Assembly (NCBI GenBank): GCA_004352715.1
Contig: SCFE01000004.1
Span: 804,044 to 868,043 of the forward strand
Direction: 5' to 3'
Source: Hofstenia miamia
Lineage: Eukaryota > Xenacoelomorpha > Acoela
DNA: 64,000 nt
In this document: positions 1-12,395 of the stretch, piece by piece
Layout: every line of letters starts with the position of its first letter
Numbering within the stretch: the first letter of the stretch is position 1
Translations under genes and position numbers: made by a program
Notes under the pieces: generated by a model
The model's database searches: none
What the model saw: the letters and a program-made list of their open reading frames with translations, nothing else
Told to the model about the DNA's origin: nothing

Positions 1-85
1 TGAATCAGTTTATTGCCCCTTCAGGAAATGATTCTCCCCTCCTGATTTTTATTTTGTCTACGCTACTGTTACAGAGTATAAAAAA

Positions 86-478
86 TAGCGAATGACTTCG
101 TGAGAAACTTTTGTTTCGAACTTGATTAAAAATACTTATATGCTTATATCAAAAAAATATCAATTTTTTAAAAAATAATTGTAACATTGTGGAAGCTTTA
201 GATTTGAAATTTTAAATAAAAGAAACATAAATAGAAATCACTATTATATATATATATATATATATATATAAATCATTTTGATTAGCGAATGACTTCGTGA
301 GAAACTTTTGTTTCGAACTTGATTAAAAATACTTATATGCTTATATCAAAAAAATATCAATTTTTTAAAAAATAATTGTAACATTGTGGAAGCTTTAGAT
401 TTGAAATTTTAAATAAAAGAAACATAAATAGAAATCACTATTATATATATATATATATATATATATAAATCATTTTGA
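86..478. repeat. 197-bp tandem duplication with (TA)n at each unit end
   Basis: Unit 1 is 86-282 and unit 2 is 283-478. Both open with TAGCGAATGACTTCGTGAG and close with a (TA)n run followed by AATCATTTTGA. By eye the units are identical apart from the length of the TA run. No coding potential is seen. This may be a recent tandem duplication or an assembly artefact at a microsatellite. Confidence 0.85.
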
Positions 479-1275
479 ATCCCACCTTAAAAGGGCCGTA
501 AGGGGCAAAATTTTTTGAGAGGGCTAATATTTGTTCACCCGGTTCAGTAATTTCTTGCCTTAAATATTTTTAAAGAAAAATTTTCTACAATGCTTTGTTT
601 AATATATTCGTAAAAGCAGAGTCTTCTAATGATTTGCGAGCATAACCGTGCGGCCGGTGCACAGGGAAGGTAGGGCCTAGTCATTAGTGATCATGCAGAT
701 GGGCATTCATATGAATGAGGCTATATCATGAATTTCTTCCTGTTCCAACCCATCCCTCCACGAGGAATATCTCCGCAGTAGTTACATTTAGTGTTGTACT
801 TGCTCTTGTTGGGAATATTAAGGGTGCGCTAGCAAGTAAACCTTTGCTAATATTTATTTTTGCATTAACTAGGATTCTACATGCATTTATGATAAATCTG
901 ATTAATTTAAAATTGGATTGTTTTGCAGTTTTAGGTTAACCTAGTATTCTTAATTCTTGTTGAAAAAAAGGATAACTTGTTTAAACCAGGTTGAAACGCC
1001 ATAAGAAAATCATACAAAAGCCAAAGCGTAATAAAAAACTTTCTATTTTATCATCCTAAACGTATAAATGACCAATTTTTTGTTTCACGTATTCAAGCTA
1101 CGTGTTTTTATGTACAAATTTTTAAATGTTGAAAAACCTTTAAAATCTGCCCCGGCCTCTTCTTATTTTGATTTATTTTGAATTATTAAAGAATGTGAGT
1201 TCATAAATCTTCCTTAAAGCGAGTTAAGTCATAGACAAAAAGTATGTTATTTAAAAATAGATCAAATCTTGTTTT
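479..1275. other. No recognisable gene
   Basis: AT-rich sequence without a convincing exon or repeat boundary. An open frame near 715-939 begins with ATG only by chance and has no recognisable domain or flanking splice logic. Confidence 0.5.
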
Positions 1276-1312
<37 letters not shown>

Positions 1313-1313
1313 A
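1276..1313 (-). repeat. (TAG)n microsatellite tail of the adjacent LINE
   Basis: About twelve CTA units on the + strand, (TAG)n on the - strand. They lie about 45 bp beyond the stop codon of the minus-strand LINE frame at 1356, where a LINE 3' tail is expected. CR1 and jockey-like LINEs often end in a short microsatellite rather than poly(A), so I read this as the insertion's 3' end. Confidence 0.6.
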
Positions 1314-2622
1314 CTAAATTACTAATGTAATTACAGGATTGAGAATAAAATAAAATCATGTCCGACAGTTTGTACATCTACATTTCAGATAGAAGGTGCA
1401 CGAGTTTTCAAGAATTGAGATGGGCGTTTTCTCGAATAGAAGGCTTTCCAAGAAGTTTTTGATGAAAGAGATTGAGTTATTTTTAAAATTAATGTTATAC
1501 CGGGTGGATAAAAAGTTTGCATTATCGCAGACACGAACAAAATAACTTGTATTCTTCCTCACACAATCGACCCTAAACACGCTCTTGCCAGTAGATCTGG
1601 TCCCCAATCGGCGCTCCGAAAGACTGATAAATTTATAAATATCAAAATCGTAAGTATCTCTCAGAAGTTTTGAAAAAAGTAAAAGGTCGTTAACAATAAT
1701 TTGATAACAAATAGGTAACAAGTGAAGATTGATAAGTGAACTAGAATAATCTTCATAATAGTTCGAAATCCATTTGACACATTTCTTCTGCAGATTTGCT
1801 ATTGTTCTTAAGGCGGATACACTAGCGTTCCAAACTACAGAGTTGTACAAAATAATTGATCTAATACACGCGATATAGATATTCTTCTTGCAAGAGACAG
1901 GAGCATTGTAAGGAATACTTCTCCGAATTCTAAAGAGGCTTCTAGTAGCAGATTTTACTTTCANNNNNNNNNNNNNNNNNNNNNNNNNNNNNNNNNNNNN
2001 NNNNNNNNNNNNNNNNNNNNNNNNNNNNNNNNNNNNNNNNNNNNNNNAAGCCAATATCAATAAATACACCCAAATCTTTGACAAAAGAGCTTTTCGTTAT
2101 ATTAGAATCGCCCATAAAAAGTTCATAACTACCATTAGACAAGAGTTGAGTTTTGTCAGGATGAAAAGCAAGGCCATTAGACATGCCCCAAAGACAAAAA
2201 CTATCAATGTCCATCTGTAAACTATGTGGGTCACTCTCGTTGAAAAGTTTCAGATCGTCCGCAAAAGGATGACATGTCGAAAATAACACACTATCTGGTA
2301 GATCGTTTATAAAAATTAAAAACAAAAGAGGCCCCAACACACTCCCCTGGGGAACTCCACTGTAAACAGGGATAGACTCGGAAAGCGTGAAATTAACACG
2401 AACTTTTTGTGTCCGATCAGAGAGATAAGAAGAAATAAGCTCGACAAAAGCAGAATCAAAACCATATTTTCCAAGTTTGGTGAGAAGCAATTTATGAGAA
2501 ACACTGTCAAAGTAAACACAGTAAAATTCAACATTGTCGTTGCATTTATAAAGGTTATCAACATAATGTAACAACTGGGTAAAAGTCCCGCGATTAGATA
2601 GGTTGGCGATTAAAATATTGGA
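1314..2622 (-). pseudogene. CR1/jockey-like LINE, 3' part of reverse transcriptase (5' truncated, gapped)
   Basis: On the minus strand the frame from about 2622 down to 1356 encodes the second half of a non-LTR reverse transcriptase. Visible motifs in order are a GVPQGSVLGPLLF block, a FADD catalytic motif (the Y/FADD box) and, past an 84-N gap (1964-2047), a C-terminal thumb-like region with SVVWN and RLGTRST. Stop at 1356-1358. The FADD is preceded by a region where the usual catalytic block before SVSH appears shortened, so the copy is probably defective. Frames on the two sides of the gap differ, which may only reflect an inexact gap length. The 5' part of the element (endonuclease) is missing, as in most LINE insertions. 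Confidence 0.85.
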
Positions 2623-3904
2623 TTAAGTCTAACTTTGTGGGGAAAGCAATGACATGGTGATCGTTTTGGTGTAATTACTAACGATCGACAGTAAAAGCAA
2701 TATAATTTCCACAGATCATTCATGGCAAATTTTGCTCTGGGTCGAAATATTACAAGTGAAAATAAATCCGGGTTTTCTCGAGGCCATAAGAAGTGGGGTG
2801 GCTCGAGCCAAGACCTTAAAACACGAAACATTTAATATGGTAAACTAACAAATCAGTAAAGGAATAAAATTTCGCGTTGTGTACTGTGCCTTACTAAATG
2901 CTGTCATCATGGCTTGATTGCATCTCATTGATTTTCTTTGATGAGTTACAATATTACTTTCTATATTATAATTAATTAATAAATATGAGCTCATGTAAAT
3001 GGTTCTTAAAAAATATAAAATAGCATCAAGAATAGTGGAGGGGCTATAGCCTTCCTGCTTAGCAATTAGACTTTGCAGTAAAACCCGATTACAACATGCT
3101 GCCCATTCCCTTGTTACTGAACGTTGTTTAAAGTATATTTGTGAACAACCAATAATGTAGACAGAGTATAATATAGAATTAAAGAAAAGTAAATCAAAGT
3201 GGGCATTAATTCATTCAACTGATAATTATACTTTTGGGTTTCTACAGATTACCTCCGCTTTATCTAACGATGGATTGGTTTAAGATATTCTTCATAACAG
3301 CACTATCAATTTAGAATATTCAGAAATGTAATGCCATAATTAATTTTGAAACATACTAAATTTTGGTCCTTACATTTGAAATAATGGAATTTATCAAATA
3401 TAATTTTAGATATTTAACTGTTCGCAGCACAGAGACAGATTATTTTTACAATAAACTAAGGCTTAAAAATCTGAAATCTTTATTTATAAAATACAACGAT
3501 GACTTTCTAAATACCGGTGGTGAAGCTTGAAAAATATTCTGATTTTGCCGAATGTCGATATTTAAATTTACCGCTATTTCGAAACTAATTTGCGCTCAAG
3601 AAACTCACCAATGGCCCTTCAGCAAAAATTACGTCATTCAAGGCTAACAATGAACAATAAACGGGTATAAATCCTATTACTTTCTTTCCAGTCTTTTGTT
3701 AAACTTCAGAGTGCTTCAATCTTCTCAAATTTAATTTAAGAGTGAAAATCATCTGTAAATATACGGAACCAGTAGTATATCATATTTAGAGAATTTTATA
3801 GTGAGTTATTTTTCGAAGTATTATTAGATCTCATTGAAAAATCAAGTTTTATGATTTTATGAAGTTATCCAAATTTTTGGCTAATAGTTTACAAAAATAT
3901 TGGC
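2623..3904. other. No recognisable gene
   Basis: AT-rich intergenic sequence. A minus-strand open frame at about 2610-2831 abuts the LINE but is in another frame with a stop between, and matches nothing I know. Confidence 0.45.
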
Positions 3905-4631
3905 AGGATGCTGCATTAAATTCGTTCGTTTCATTGTTTTTATCAGTGATCTTAAAGGCGAGCATGGGTTACTGCTCAAATTTGCTGACGATATCGTTTC
4001 GATTATTCGAATTCCGCGCAAAATTCCGCAACATATTAACACTGACATGAATGTTTTATGAACAAAACAATCTTAATTTTAATTCTAAGAAGAGTCAACA
4101 AACTGTTATTAACACTAGGAAAGTTATTTCGTCGCTCCCATACGAAATACAGCAGACAGACACCCTCAAAATTCTTGGTGTTGCTATAGACTATAATTTA
4201 TCCTGGCAAGCTGATGTCGAGAGTAGAATTAAAAAGCGTCCTGCAGTCTCACTATTCTTAGATGTCTTAAACCAATATTAAATGCACAAGAATTAAATAG
4301 TATCCTTGAAAGTAAAGTCCTATCCAATTTTTATTACTGTGCTCCATTGTTCACAGGTGTCGGAGCCACTATTACTGGGAGAATGCAGATGATACTGAAC
4401 TCAGCTGCAAAAATAATTGGCCGTCCCCTCGTTTCTATCGTCAAGCGCAGGGAATATCTATGTGAAAATCTTTTTAAAAGAATAGGTCAGGACAATCATC
4501 ACCTCCATATCTTTATTCCCTCTATCAGGCCATCTGGAAGATATCAAATCGCAAGAACCAAGCTTAAGCTGTGTAGGCGACAGTTCTTCCCGAACATTAC
4601 TACTTTTTTTAACTCCAATCATGTCTGGTGA
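3905..4631 (+). pseudogene. Second LINE reverse transcriptase fragment
   Basis: Plus-strand remnant of a CR1/jockey-like reverse transcriptase. A short stretch near 3930-4020 reads VFISDL followed by KFADDIVSIIR (FADD catalytic box). After an in-frame TGA near 4048 the same frame continues through LKILGVAIDYNLSWQ and a C-terminal domain to a TGA at 4629-4631, with at least one further frameshift around 4230-4350. The copy is 5' truncated and broken. It is in the opposite orientation to the LINE at 1314-2622 and clearly divergent from it, so it belongs to a different family. Confidence 0.8.
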
Positions 4632-4659
4632 TCTCTAATTTTGTATTAAAGTGGCAATA

Positions 4660-4700
4660 TGCGTTTCTTCTTGTTCCTCTTCTTCTTTTTCTTCTTCTAT
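4660..4700 (+). repeat. Polypyrimidine (TTC)n tail after LINE fragment
   Basis: A run of TTCTTC-type units begins about 30 bp after the LINE stop codon, the position of a LINE 3' tail. Confidence 0.5.
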
Positions 4701-6680
4701 AAACTCAAGTAGGAAGGCTCACTTGAATGCATAATGGTCAGTGCACAATCAATATATTGCATTAATTAGTAAGAAAGAAGAACTGTTATTTAGAAACAAG
4801 CAAATCACTTTCAGAAGCCTACATGTTCACATACCTTGACACAGTGATGCCGACAGTGGAATTGCAAAGATGACAGTCGCCATCTCAGCATTTGCATTGG
4901 GGTGCTTTGTATAACTACTAAATCCACGTAATTTAGAAAGGCTATATTGCGAAGTCTGCAAACAGCATTGAATAGGTTTAGGTGGCGTTTTTAACGAAAA
5001 AACTAGTCGAAGTTAGTGGTTCACGCTATTAGCTTTAGCCCCCTGATTCTCTGATAAATATTTATGGGAGTAATTTGAAATTTTCTTAATACTTCAACAA
5101 TGTAAAAATATCTAGAATCAATTGACTCAGCTACCCTATAATCAATGTATTCGTGTATCTGTCGCTGTATAACTTAGTGATAACTGTTCTTGAACACAAG
5201 ATGCGCATATTCTGTCTAAAATCTCTTACATCCAATATATATTGATGACAAATATGATTTGCAATTTTTGTTGATTTGTTGATGTGTGCGCACATAATCT
5301 TTTCATTATAGTGCAGATATACGTCGATGACGGTTTACCGCTAAATAAGCAGTGGCACGCTTCTTTGTTTTTGAAAAAAAAATATAGTGTGTACGAAAAT
5401 GTGGATGGTCAATTTTATGTCAAGATCGTTAATAGGAATTATCTTGATTCGAAATCTCAGAATTTGTCTCCTATTAATGATATAATTGGCCGTTTTGCAT
5501 CTATATCTGCACATATATTAAAATTCTTACTCAAGTATACAATTTATGTTATTGAAGTGTTCAGAAAACCAATTATTTAAGCAGAACACATTTTCACACC
5601 AAACGCATACCCGCATTGATATTTAACCTATAGGAAATTCACATAATCATGTGTTCAGGTTTCCAAATCCAATCCTCATGTTCTAGTCTACGTCCTCTGT
5701 GCACCTTTGATTATGTGCAGTTTGCTTGTAAAATATCAACATGGACAAGAACTAACACTGTTGATTTAAAAAATTATTCCAAAACCAGTAAATATATATA
5801 CTGATTTGTGAGGATTTGTTGAAGGGTTCTATAAAAATATAGGTAGACGATTTTTGGTTTGTGCGCACTCATGTATTGATGGCGTTTTGTGCTAAAAGTA
5901 TTCATGTGCTTAAAGTATATAAAATTTGATTTTTTCCAATGAGAAATACAATTTTTGTAAACACATTCAAATGCTGTCCGTATCTAATGTTCAGATAATC
6001 AGACGATCCTACGCCCACGGAAAAAACAACTACCCTTAAAAATTTTGCTGGAGAATTTGGTGTTTTCAGGTTTTGCTCCCTCAATGTTGAATCGCTTCCG
6101 GCGTCTCTGCCTTGACAGTCAATATATAAAAATTCCTTAATTCGGCTTTTTCATTTTGTCCTGAATTGAGAAAGGGGAAGTCGTTTTCATTAAATGACTA
6201 CTTGCATGAGCCATTTCATAAATGCGTTTAATGTGAGTAAATATTTTTCACTAGGAGTGATCTATAAATATTGGAGGTGGCTTATGAATTTTTTTATCTA
6301 AGTTGTGTTGTTGCTGATGCAGTGTAAAATATTTCAGTACAATACATATTTGTTGTATTGAGATAAGCTTTATCTTCAAGCTATCACATCGAACTTAAAT
6401 CGAAAAATTAGGGCAAATAGCCTAATTTAATATAGAAATAAGGCTACAATCATTCCTGCGATATTATGCTATAAAATAGCATATTTTGCAAAATCCCACT
6501 AAAATACGTACTTTTCGAATAAACTAAAGTACATTACATTTGCTATGTACTAAAACTAGAAACGGCAGTAAGGGACTAAACGAAACAAAATTGTACAACA
6601 AAATATATTAAAAACACAATAACTCTTGATTATTGTTATACATTCAATTGTAACATTTTTACATATTTTCATGCTGTATA
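4701..6680. other. Mostly featureless AT-rich DNA
   Basis: No gene supported. One open stretch at about 5321-5580 follows a good acceptor-like sequence (TATAGTGCAG) and stays open for 86 codons to a TAA. It has no partner exon I can identify, and I do not call it. Confidence 0.4.
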
Positions 6681-6730
6681 TACAGGGTAAGCCATAAGTA
6701 ACTTGAGATTGTAGGTTAGTATAAAATTGA

Positions 6731-6855
6731 ACAATCACAGAATTTGTGACGAAATATTTCATCATTATTATTGACCAATCATAGAATTTGTGACGAAATA
6801 TTTCATCATTATTTAGGTAAACGGAATTTGACCAATCATAGAATTTGTGACGAAC
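6731..6855 (+). repeat. Subterminal direct repeats in the transposon
   Basis: Three copies of a motif around ACCAATCATAGAATTTGTG (about 6732, 6775 and 6831), the first two extended by ACGAAATATTTCATCATT. They lie between the left inverted repeat and the transposase start and have no equivalent at the right end. Repeated subterminal motifs in Tc1/mariner relatives can be transposase-binding sites, which is an inference here. Confidence 0.8.
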
Positions 6856-6864
6856 GTCTACAAA

Positions 6865-7923
6865 ATGAATTTGGATGATCGCCTGGATATTGTTAAATTA
6901 TTTTACAAAAATGGAGAAAGTCCAACATTAACGCTGCGAGCTTTCAAAAAACTGCGGAACTTGAAGAAGAATCCCTTTTCAACAACAGCCATTACTAATT
7001 TGATTAACAAATTTAATGAAACAAAATCATTACATGACATACCTAAGTCTGGCAGACCGTCTTTAATCGATGAAAGGAAAGAAGAGGTGGTTGAAACTAT
7101 GCAAAAATTACAGACTGAAAATGTTCTTGGTCATGCTAGTTCGTATTCAGTAAGTCAAATTTGCAATATTCCACAAAGAAGTGTATGTCGAGTATTACAT
7201 TCATGTGGTATGAACCCTTATAAGATATCCCTTCTACAATCAATAACTGCAGAAGACAAACCAAAAAGACTGGAATTTTGCAAATGGGTGCTTGACAACC
7301 CTGAGTTAGTGCATGACATTGTTTGGTCTGACGAAGCCTATTTTTCTCTTGATGGATTGGTAAATCGACACAATTGTGTTATTTGGTCATTTGAAAATCC
7401 GCATCGTAACATGCAAAAATCACTACATCCTCAAAAAGTTTGTGTGTGGATGGCTTTTAGTGCTAGATACAAACTTACACCGGTATTTTTTGATAAAACT
7501 GTAAACCAGGAAAATTATACAAACCTTTTAAAGGATTCGGTTTTTCCTGAGTTAAAAAGAAAACGTAAAATGCGATCTGTTATCTTCCAACATGATGGAG
7601 CGCCTCCTCACTTTTCGGTCTTAGCTCGTGATTTTATCTCAAGTCAGCTTCCAGAAAATCGTGTGATAGGAAGAGGCTACGGAGTTCCATGGCCTCCCAG
7701 GTCGCCTGATTTATCGCCTTTAGATTTCTACCTGTGGGGAACTTTAAAGGCACGAGTTTTTCATTCATATCGGGCCAATGATTTAGATGACTTGAAACAA
7801 AAGATCATTAAAGAAATCGATGAAATATCCGTTGATGAACTTCGCCGCTCAGTAGAAAATTTGCAAAAAAGATGTGAAATGGTTATTGCAAACAATGGCG
7901 GCGCGATTGAACATTTAATTTAA
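6865..7923 (+). CDS. Mariner-like transposase, 352 aa, intact
   Basis: Catalyses cut-and-paste transposition at TA dinucleotides. The frame is open upstream of the ATG at 6865 (from a GTG at 6847), but the ATG is the plausible eukaryotic start. The N-terminal half holds two helix-turn-helix domains joined by a linker with the SGRPS motif. The DDE/D domain shows the first Asp in WSDEAYFSLDG, the second in FQHDGAPPH and the third in SPDLSPLDFYLWG. I count 42 residues between the second and third catalytic Asp, one more than the 41 of the insect DD41D group it most resembles. All catalytic residues are present and there is no internal stop, so the protein could be functional. Confidence 0.93.
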   Translation: MNLDDRLDIVKLFYKNGESPTLTLRAFKKLRNLKKNPFSTTAITNLINKFNETKSLHDIPKSGRPSLIDERKEEVVETMQKLQTENVLGHASSYSVSQICNIPQRSVCRVLHSCGMNPYKISLLQSITAEDKPKRLEFCKWVLDNPELVHDIVWSDEAYFSLDGLVNRHNCVIWSFENPHRNMQKSLHPQKVCVWMAFSARYKLTPVFFDKTVNQENYTNLLKDSVFPELKRKRKMRSVIFQHDGAPPHFSVLARDFISSQLPENRVIGRGYGVPWPPRSPDLSPLDFYLWGTLKARVFHSYRANDLDDLKQKIIKEIDEISVDELRRSVENLQKRCEMVIANNGGAIEHLI

Positions 7924-8037
7924 CTTTTATAAATCCCATGTATTGATCATTATAAAAAATATACTTTGACTTTGTGGTTGTTTTTATTTTTATTTTTGTG
8001 GCTAATTAAAATATCAAGTTACTTATGGCTTACCCTG

Positions 8038-8522
8038 TACATATATTTTGCGTCAAAAGTGTAAGTTGTTATAGTGTCAATTGTAGCACAGTTTTAGTTG
8101 TTTCCATTCGGAAATTTGAAGAAAAGTTTCTGACAATTTAAAACTAAGCTCTAACCCCAACGAAAACAAACATTTTATTGCATAAAAAGCTAATATTTTA
8201 TAGTAAAAAATATAAATTCAAGCTAGCCAATCGTGATCTCTATTAATTTTTATTGCTTAGTCTGTGAATTTTGTTTCAATAATAATTCATTCACATTTCC
8301 TCGGAACGGAATTCTTTTACAGTGATTTTTAAAATATCATTTTTACCGAATTGTCATCAATTCTAATTACAGTAAAAATCTCATTGCGTTATGTCCGTTT
8401 TTTTAACATTAATTGCCATTCCATTGCTAACAGCATTGAACAGATTTTTTAAATAACTTTTGCTGAAACATAGAAGCATTCATTTGTTCATGCATTGTGT
8501 GCTGACGATAATTCAAAAATCG
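8038..8522. promoter_or_regulatory. Presumed upstream region of the RETREG-like gene
   Basis: A gene-free AT-rich stretch between the mariner-like transposon and the first candidate coding exon. No TATA box or initiator stands out enough to call. The label rests only on position. Confidence 0.25.
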
Positions 8523-8651
8523 ATGAGTGCATTTACAGATCGAATAAATTTTGCAAGTGGATTTACAACTTTAGACAGTATTTTACATTCACTGCATTCT
8601 TTTACTAATGCAGTTAATACTGTTAAAAATGAGCAGACTTTAAAATACTTA
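8523..8651 (+). CDS. Candidate coding exon 1 (N-terminus)
   Basis: ATG at 8523 opens 43 codons, then GTAATT at 8652 can serve as donor in phase 0, joining the next exon at 8773 after TTTTAG. No domain is recognisable. RETREG N-termini are variable, so similarity cannot confirm it. Translation could instead begin at the ATG at 8773. Confidence 0.35.
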
Positions 8652-11600
8652 GTAATTTATTATTTCAAACTATTTAATTTGTAAATATTTAGCTTTTGAT
8701 TGCAATACTTACTTTTACAACTTTACAACGACTTCAATTTTACAAAGCACTTGCTTAAAACAGGTATTTTAGATGAACCTGCATCCAGAATGGAAATGCA
8801 GCAATTCACAATATTTCAGTGTTCAGTTAATACGTTTGTTTAATTATCGCTGTCCTGGAAGGTCCGCGCTACTATTCATTTTTATCAATCTTTTCTATTG
8901 GTATGTTTCATTTCATATTTCTAGTCAGAATTACTTAACAAATAAAGTATATGTACATATAGAATATATTTTATTAACCAGGTTTCGCTTGCACTGCGGT
9001 CACATTGCAATTGCTTAATTAAATTTAATGGACATTGTAAAAATATTGTAAAGTAACAACTGTTATTAATAAAAACTTAATGTTCATTGTGTTTTAAAAG
9101 TTTTCACTTTGAAATATTAATATGATTTTTATTACGCAGTTTTTTATATTTTGGTAAGTTTTGTAAGTGTCTGATCTTTGTCTTCATCTGCTCAATTTCC
9201 ATGTCTGGCTCCTCGTTTCCCTCATATGCTCACTCTCCCATAATTTTGCTGCATCTTCACCTGCTCTAGCTGCAGGCTTCCCTCTTCCATCTAGTTTCTT
9301 TAAAAAGTATTGTTATTGACTTTCTTGTACACTAGTAATATCATTACTTCGCAAAGTTTTATAAATTGTATCATGGATTTTTTCATTGACTATATCTTTT
9401 TCGCAATTTTTCATTCAAAATCTAGAAGTATTGTTTCTCACAATTTTCGTTGCTTTTTCGCATTGGCAGACTAGCATTTGACCAGACGATTTCATGTCGC
9501 CATTTGTATCACCATCGGTTAACTGAATAATTTTTTCTAACTAATGCTAATACTGTTCTTGTCTCACCGAACCCTGTAGGTGTTTTGTGGTGTTTAGTTT
9601 CATTTTGTATGAATTGTATCAATTTTTGTCATAATTTGTGCCACATAATTTGTTAGAATTATGTTAATTATCAAACCACTAATCTTCTACGTTTAGGTCG
9701 AAAGTTTTTGAGAATATCAGTTATATTCAAGCTATTTCTACTGTTGGGCTTGTACTCTCGTTATCTAATGCAAGCTATGTTTTATATACCAAACTCATTC
9801 GGTTTTCATTTGTGCAAAGTAAGTTTTAAATATTTATATTTAAAAAAATTATATATTTATGCCAAAGCGATATTTTGTTTTTCGCGGAATTTGTCTACCA
9901 TAAAAGTGTTTATGTTGTTAGAATTATTTAAAAATTACTTTAACTTATAAATGTTTTCTTGGAATTTGCTAAATCAATTTTATTTAGAGTTTCTTAAATC
10001 AAAAGCTGAGCCATGTATCTCGAAAATTTCTTCGCTTTGCTCAAGGTATTTTTGAAATATCTTTAATCTGGATTAATTCAGTGGCCTGTGTATTTTTACA
10101 TAATTTCAAATTATTTTCGTAATACACATATGTAACTTTTTTTTCTGATATAAAACAAGTTTTGTGTTCGCCGTTTCCGTTTTTGTATTCAACTTTGTTA
10201 TTGACGATTACCAGACCGCATTTAATCAAAATTTATATGTGCGCTAGACGAAATATTGTGTCATTACGACAGCTGCGAGCCACAGTTCAAGTATTTAAAC
10301 TTTGATGTCTAATACTTTCCTACGTTTTAGAAAATTGTAAGATTTAATACAGTTTTAGAATGTAATATATACAGATTTGTAGTAGATTATTGCACCACTA
10401 TGCTTGACAAGTACTTTACAAGGTTTGGCAAAGGTTTAGTTCCTTCCCCAGTGAAGTTTGCTCGGAATATTTTCATAAATATTTATACTTTGTAATACAA
10501 AGAAAAGCTATATTAAAACATTTCGTACAAATGTACTCACAGACTATGATGTTGAAATCCACGTTTAAAAAGATTCCTTTCTCTCGCTAGTTTTGATGCA
10601 AAGTTTTTGATTTTTACAGATTTTGAATATCAATATTTTGGATGTTATTAATTGTTTTCATATCCCGTGTATCTGTGAAGATTATTTCAGAAGCTTTTTA
10701 AAAGGTGAAATCTAATGTCTGTTAAAATTAACACAGAATTTGGGTTCTGGGACTAAAAATCAAAGTTATTACTTTAATCAATGAAAATATTCTTCAAGAA
10801 TTTATTCTCAATGCTTTTGTACATATGTGTGTTTTTAATTTTGATTAAATTATTTATTAGAATTAAGTCGAATGCGGATTTATACTCGAACATTCATTTT
10901 TACCTTGTAAAGCTACTTAGTTCGACGAAATCATAGAGTAACAACAATGTTTTCTTTAGTAAATACACCAATAACGAAATCTCAGCAGCCATTACTTTAC
11001 TTTATTCTTCATCTGACACCCTTGATCAAATCTCAATTTCTTATTGCAAGCTTAAAAAGTTTTCATTCATTTTGGTACGTATTTCTTTCATATACATATA
11101 TCATTCCTTCATAATTTTCATTTGTCCTAACGTTTTTAAAACAGAGATGGAATCGAACCGAATCTCGGGTCGGATCGTATATTAATAATCTATATCTAAA
11201 CACTTGAAGTATTTTATTCGCAATTGGAAGAAAACAAAGATATATTTTAACTCCGTATTAATTTATTGTTGGAATAATTAATTTAAATTTGGATTCGTTT
11301 TGGATCTAAAATACAAAAAAATTCAAAAATGCCTATCCGGATTGGATTTTAAAGTTTTGGATCCGATTCCTTTCTGAAATGAAGGATGTGATGTAATCCT
11401 ATTGAGTGAGCAGTGTTTGGGTTCGGATTAGGCTTTCAATGTATTCAAATTTATCATTATTTTTCTTAATTACGACAAATAATCCCACTGTAAGTAGTGA
11501 TGATAGTTTTACTATTAATACTAAATGTTTTAGTTTTAGTTTCATAAAACAATGCCTAGTCCAAAATAATTATGTTTTACTTACTGACTTTCTCAAAACG

Positions 11601-12162
11601 TGTGTTTTGATAGTAATCAATAAAGTAACGCTCGATCATTGCAATTAATACGTTTGTTTTTTTGGTAAATTTTTTTCATTGTAAATATGCCTCATTTGCT
11701 TCATACTTAGAGTTGTTCCATTAAGTTATAATTTGTAGTGGTAAACGTTAAAACATTTAGTAATTATAAAGCTAAGCATGTGAACAAGTTTTTTCAAACC
11801 AATATCTGCACTGGTAAATTCAGCGCCCTCGAAATTCAGCGGAAGACTAGTAATACATTCCGTGTAATATATTAATAACACGTGTTTATTATTTCAATAT
11901 TCATACGTGGACAATTACGTAATGTTTGTTTATTATATTATAAATTTCGAAATGTTCTACGTTTTATATTTAGAGTCGAGTTACAGCAGGAATGTTTTTT
12001 GCTAGTATCTATTTTCTTGATTCATACATTGGCCTTAAAGCATTGCTTTACATTTTGGGTGGGTATTTTTTATTAGTAAATTAATTTTGTTAAGCATCAA
12101 TTTTGAATTTATATATTTAGCTTCCAAGGAATTCGATCAAGAGCTTGTTTCAATTTATCGTC

Positions 12163-12195
<33 letters not shown>

Positions 12196-12361
12196 NNNNN
12201 NNNNNNNNNNNNNNNNNNNNNNNNNNNNNNNNNNNNNNNNNNNNNNNNNNNNNNNNNNNNNNNNNNNNNNNNNNNNNNNNNNNNNNNNNNNNNNNNNNNN
12301 NNNNNNNNNNNNNNNNNNNNNNNNNNNNNNNNNNNNNNNNNNNNNNNNNNNNNNNNNNNNN

Positions 12362-12395
<34 letters not shown>

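Larger units (their letters stand above)
6683..8037 (+). mobile_element. Tc1/mariner-superfamily transposon, apparently complete (DD41D-like)
   Basis: The element is 1355 bp long and flanked by TA target duplications (6681-6682 and 8038-8039). Its ends are perfect inverted repeats of 24 bp beginning CAGGGTAAGCCATAAGTAAC. It holds one uninterrupted transposase gene. Three direct repeats lie just inside the left end (separate entry). Perfect termini plus an intact frame suggest a recent insertion. It sits about 490 bp upstream of the candidate start codon of the RETREG-like gene. Confidence 0.95.

Noticed and set aside
5284-5580. Open frame of 98 codons preceded by an acceptor-like TATAGTGCAG
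   Set aside because: It opens on GTG, has no recognisable domain and no phase-compatible partner exon, so chance cannot be excluded.
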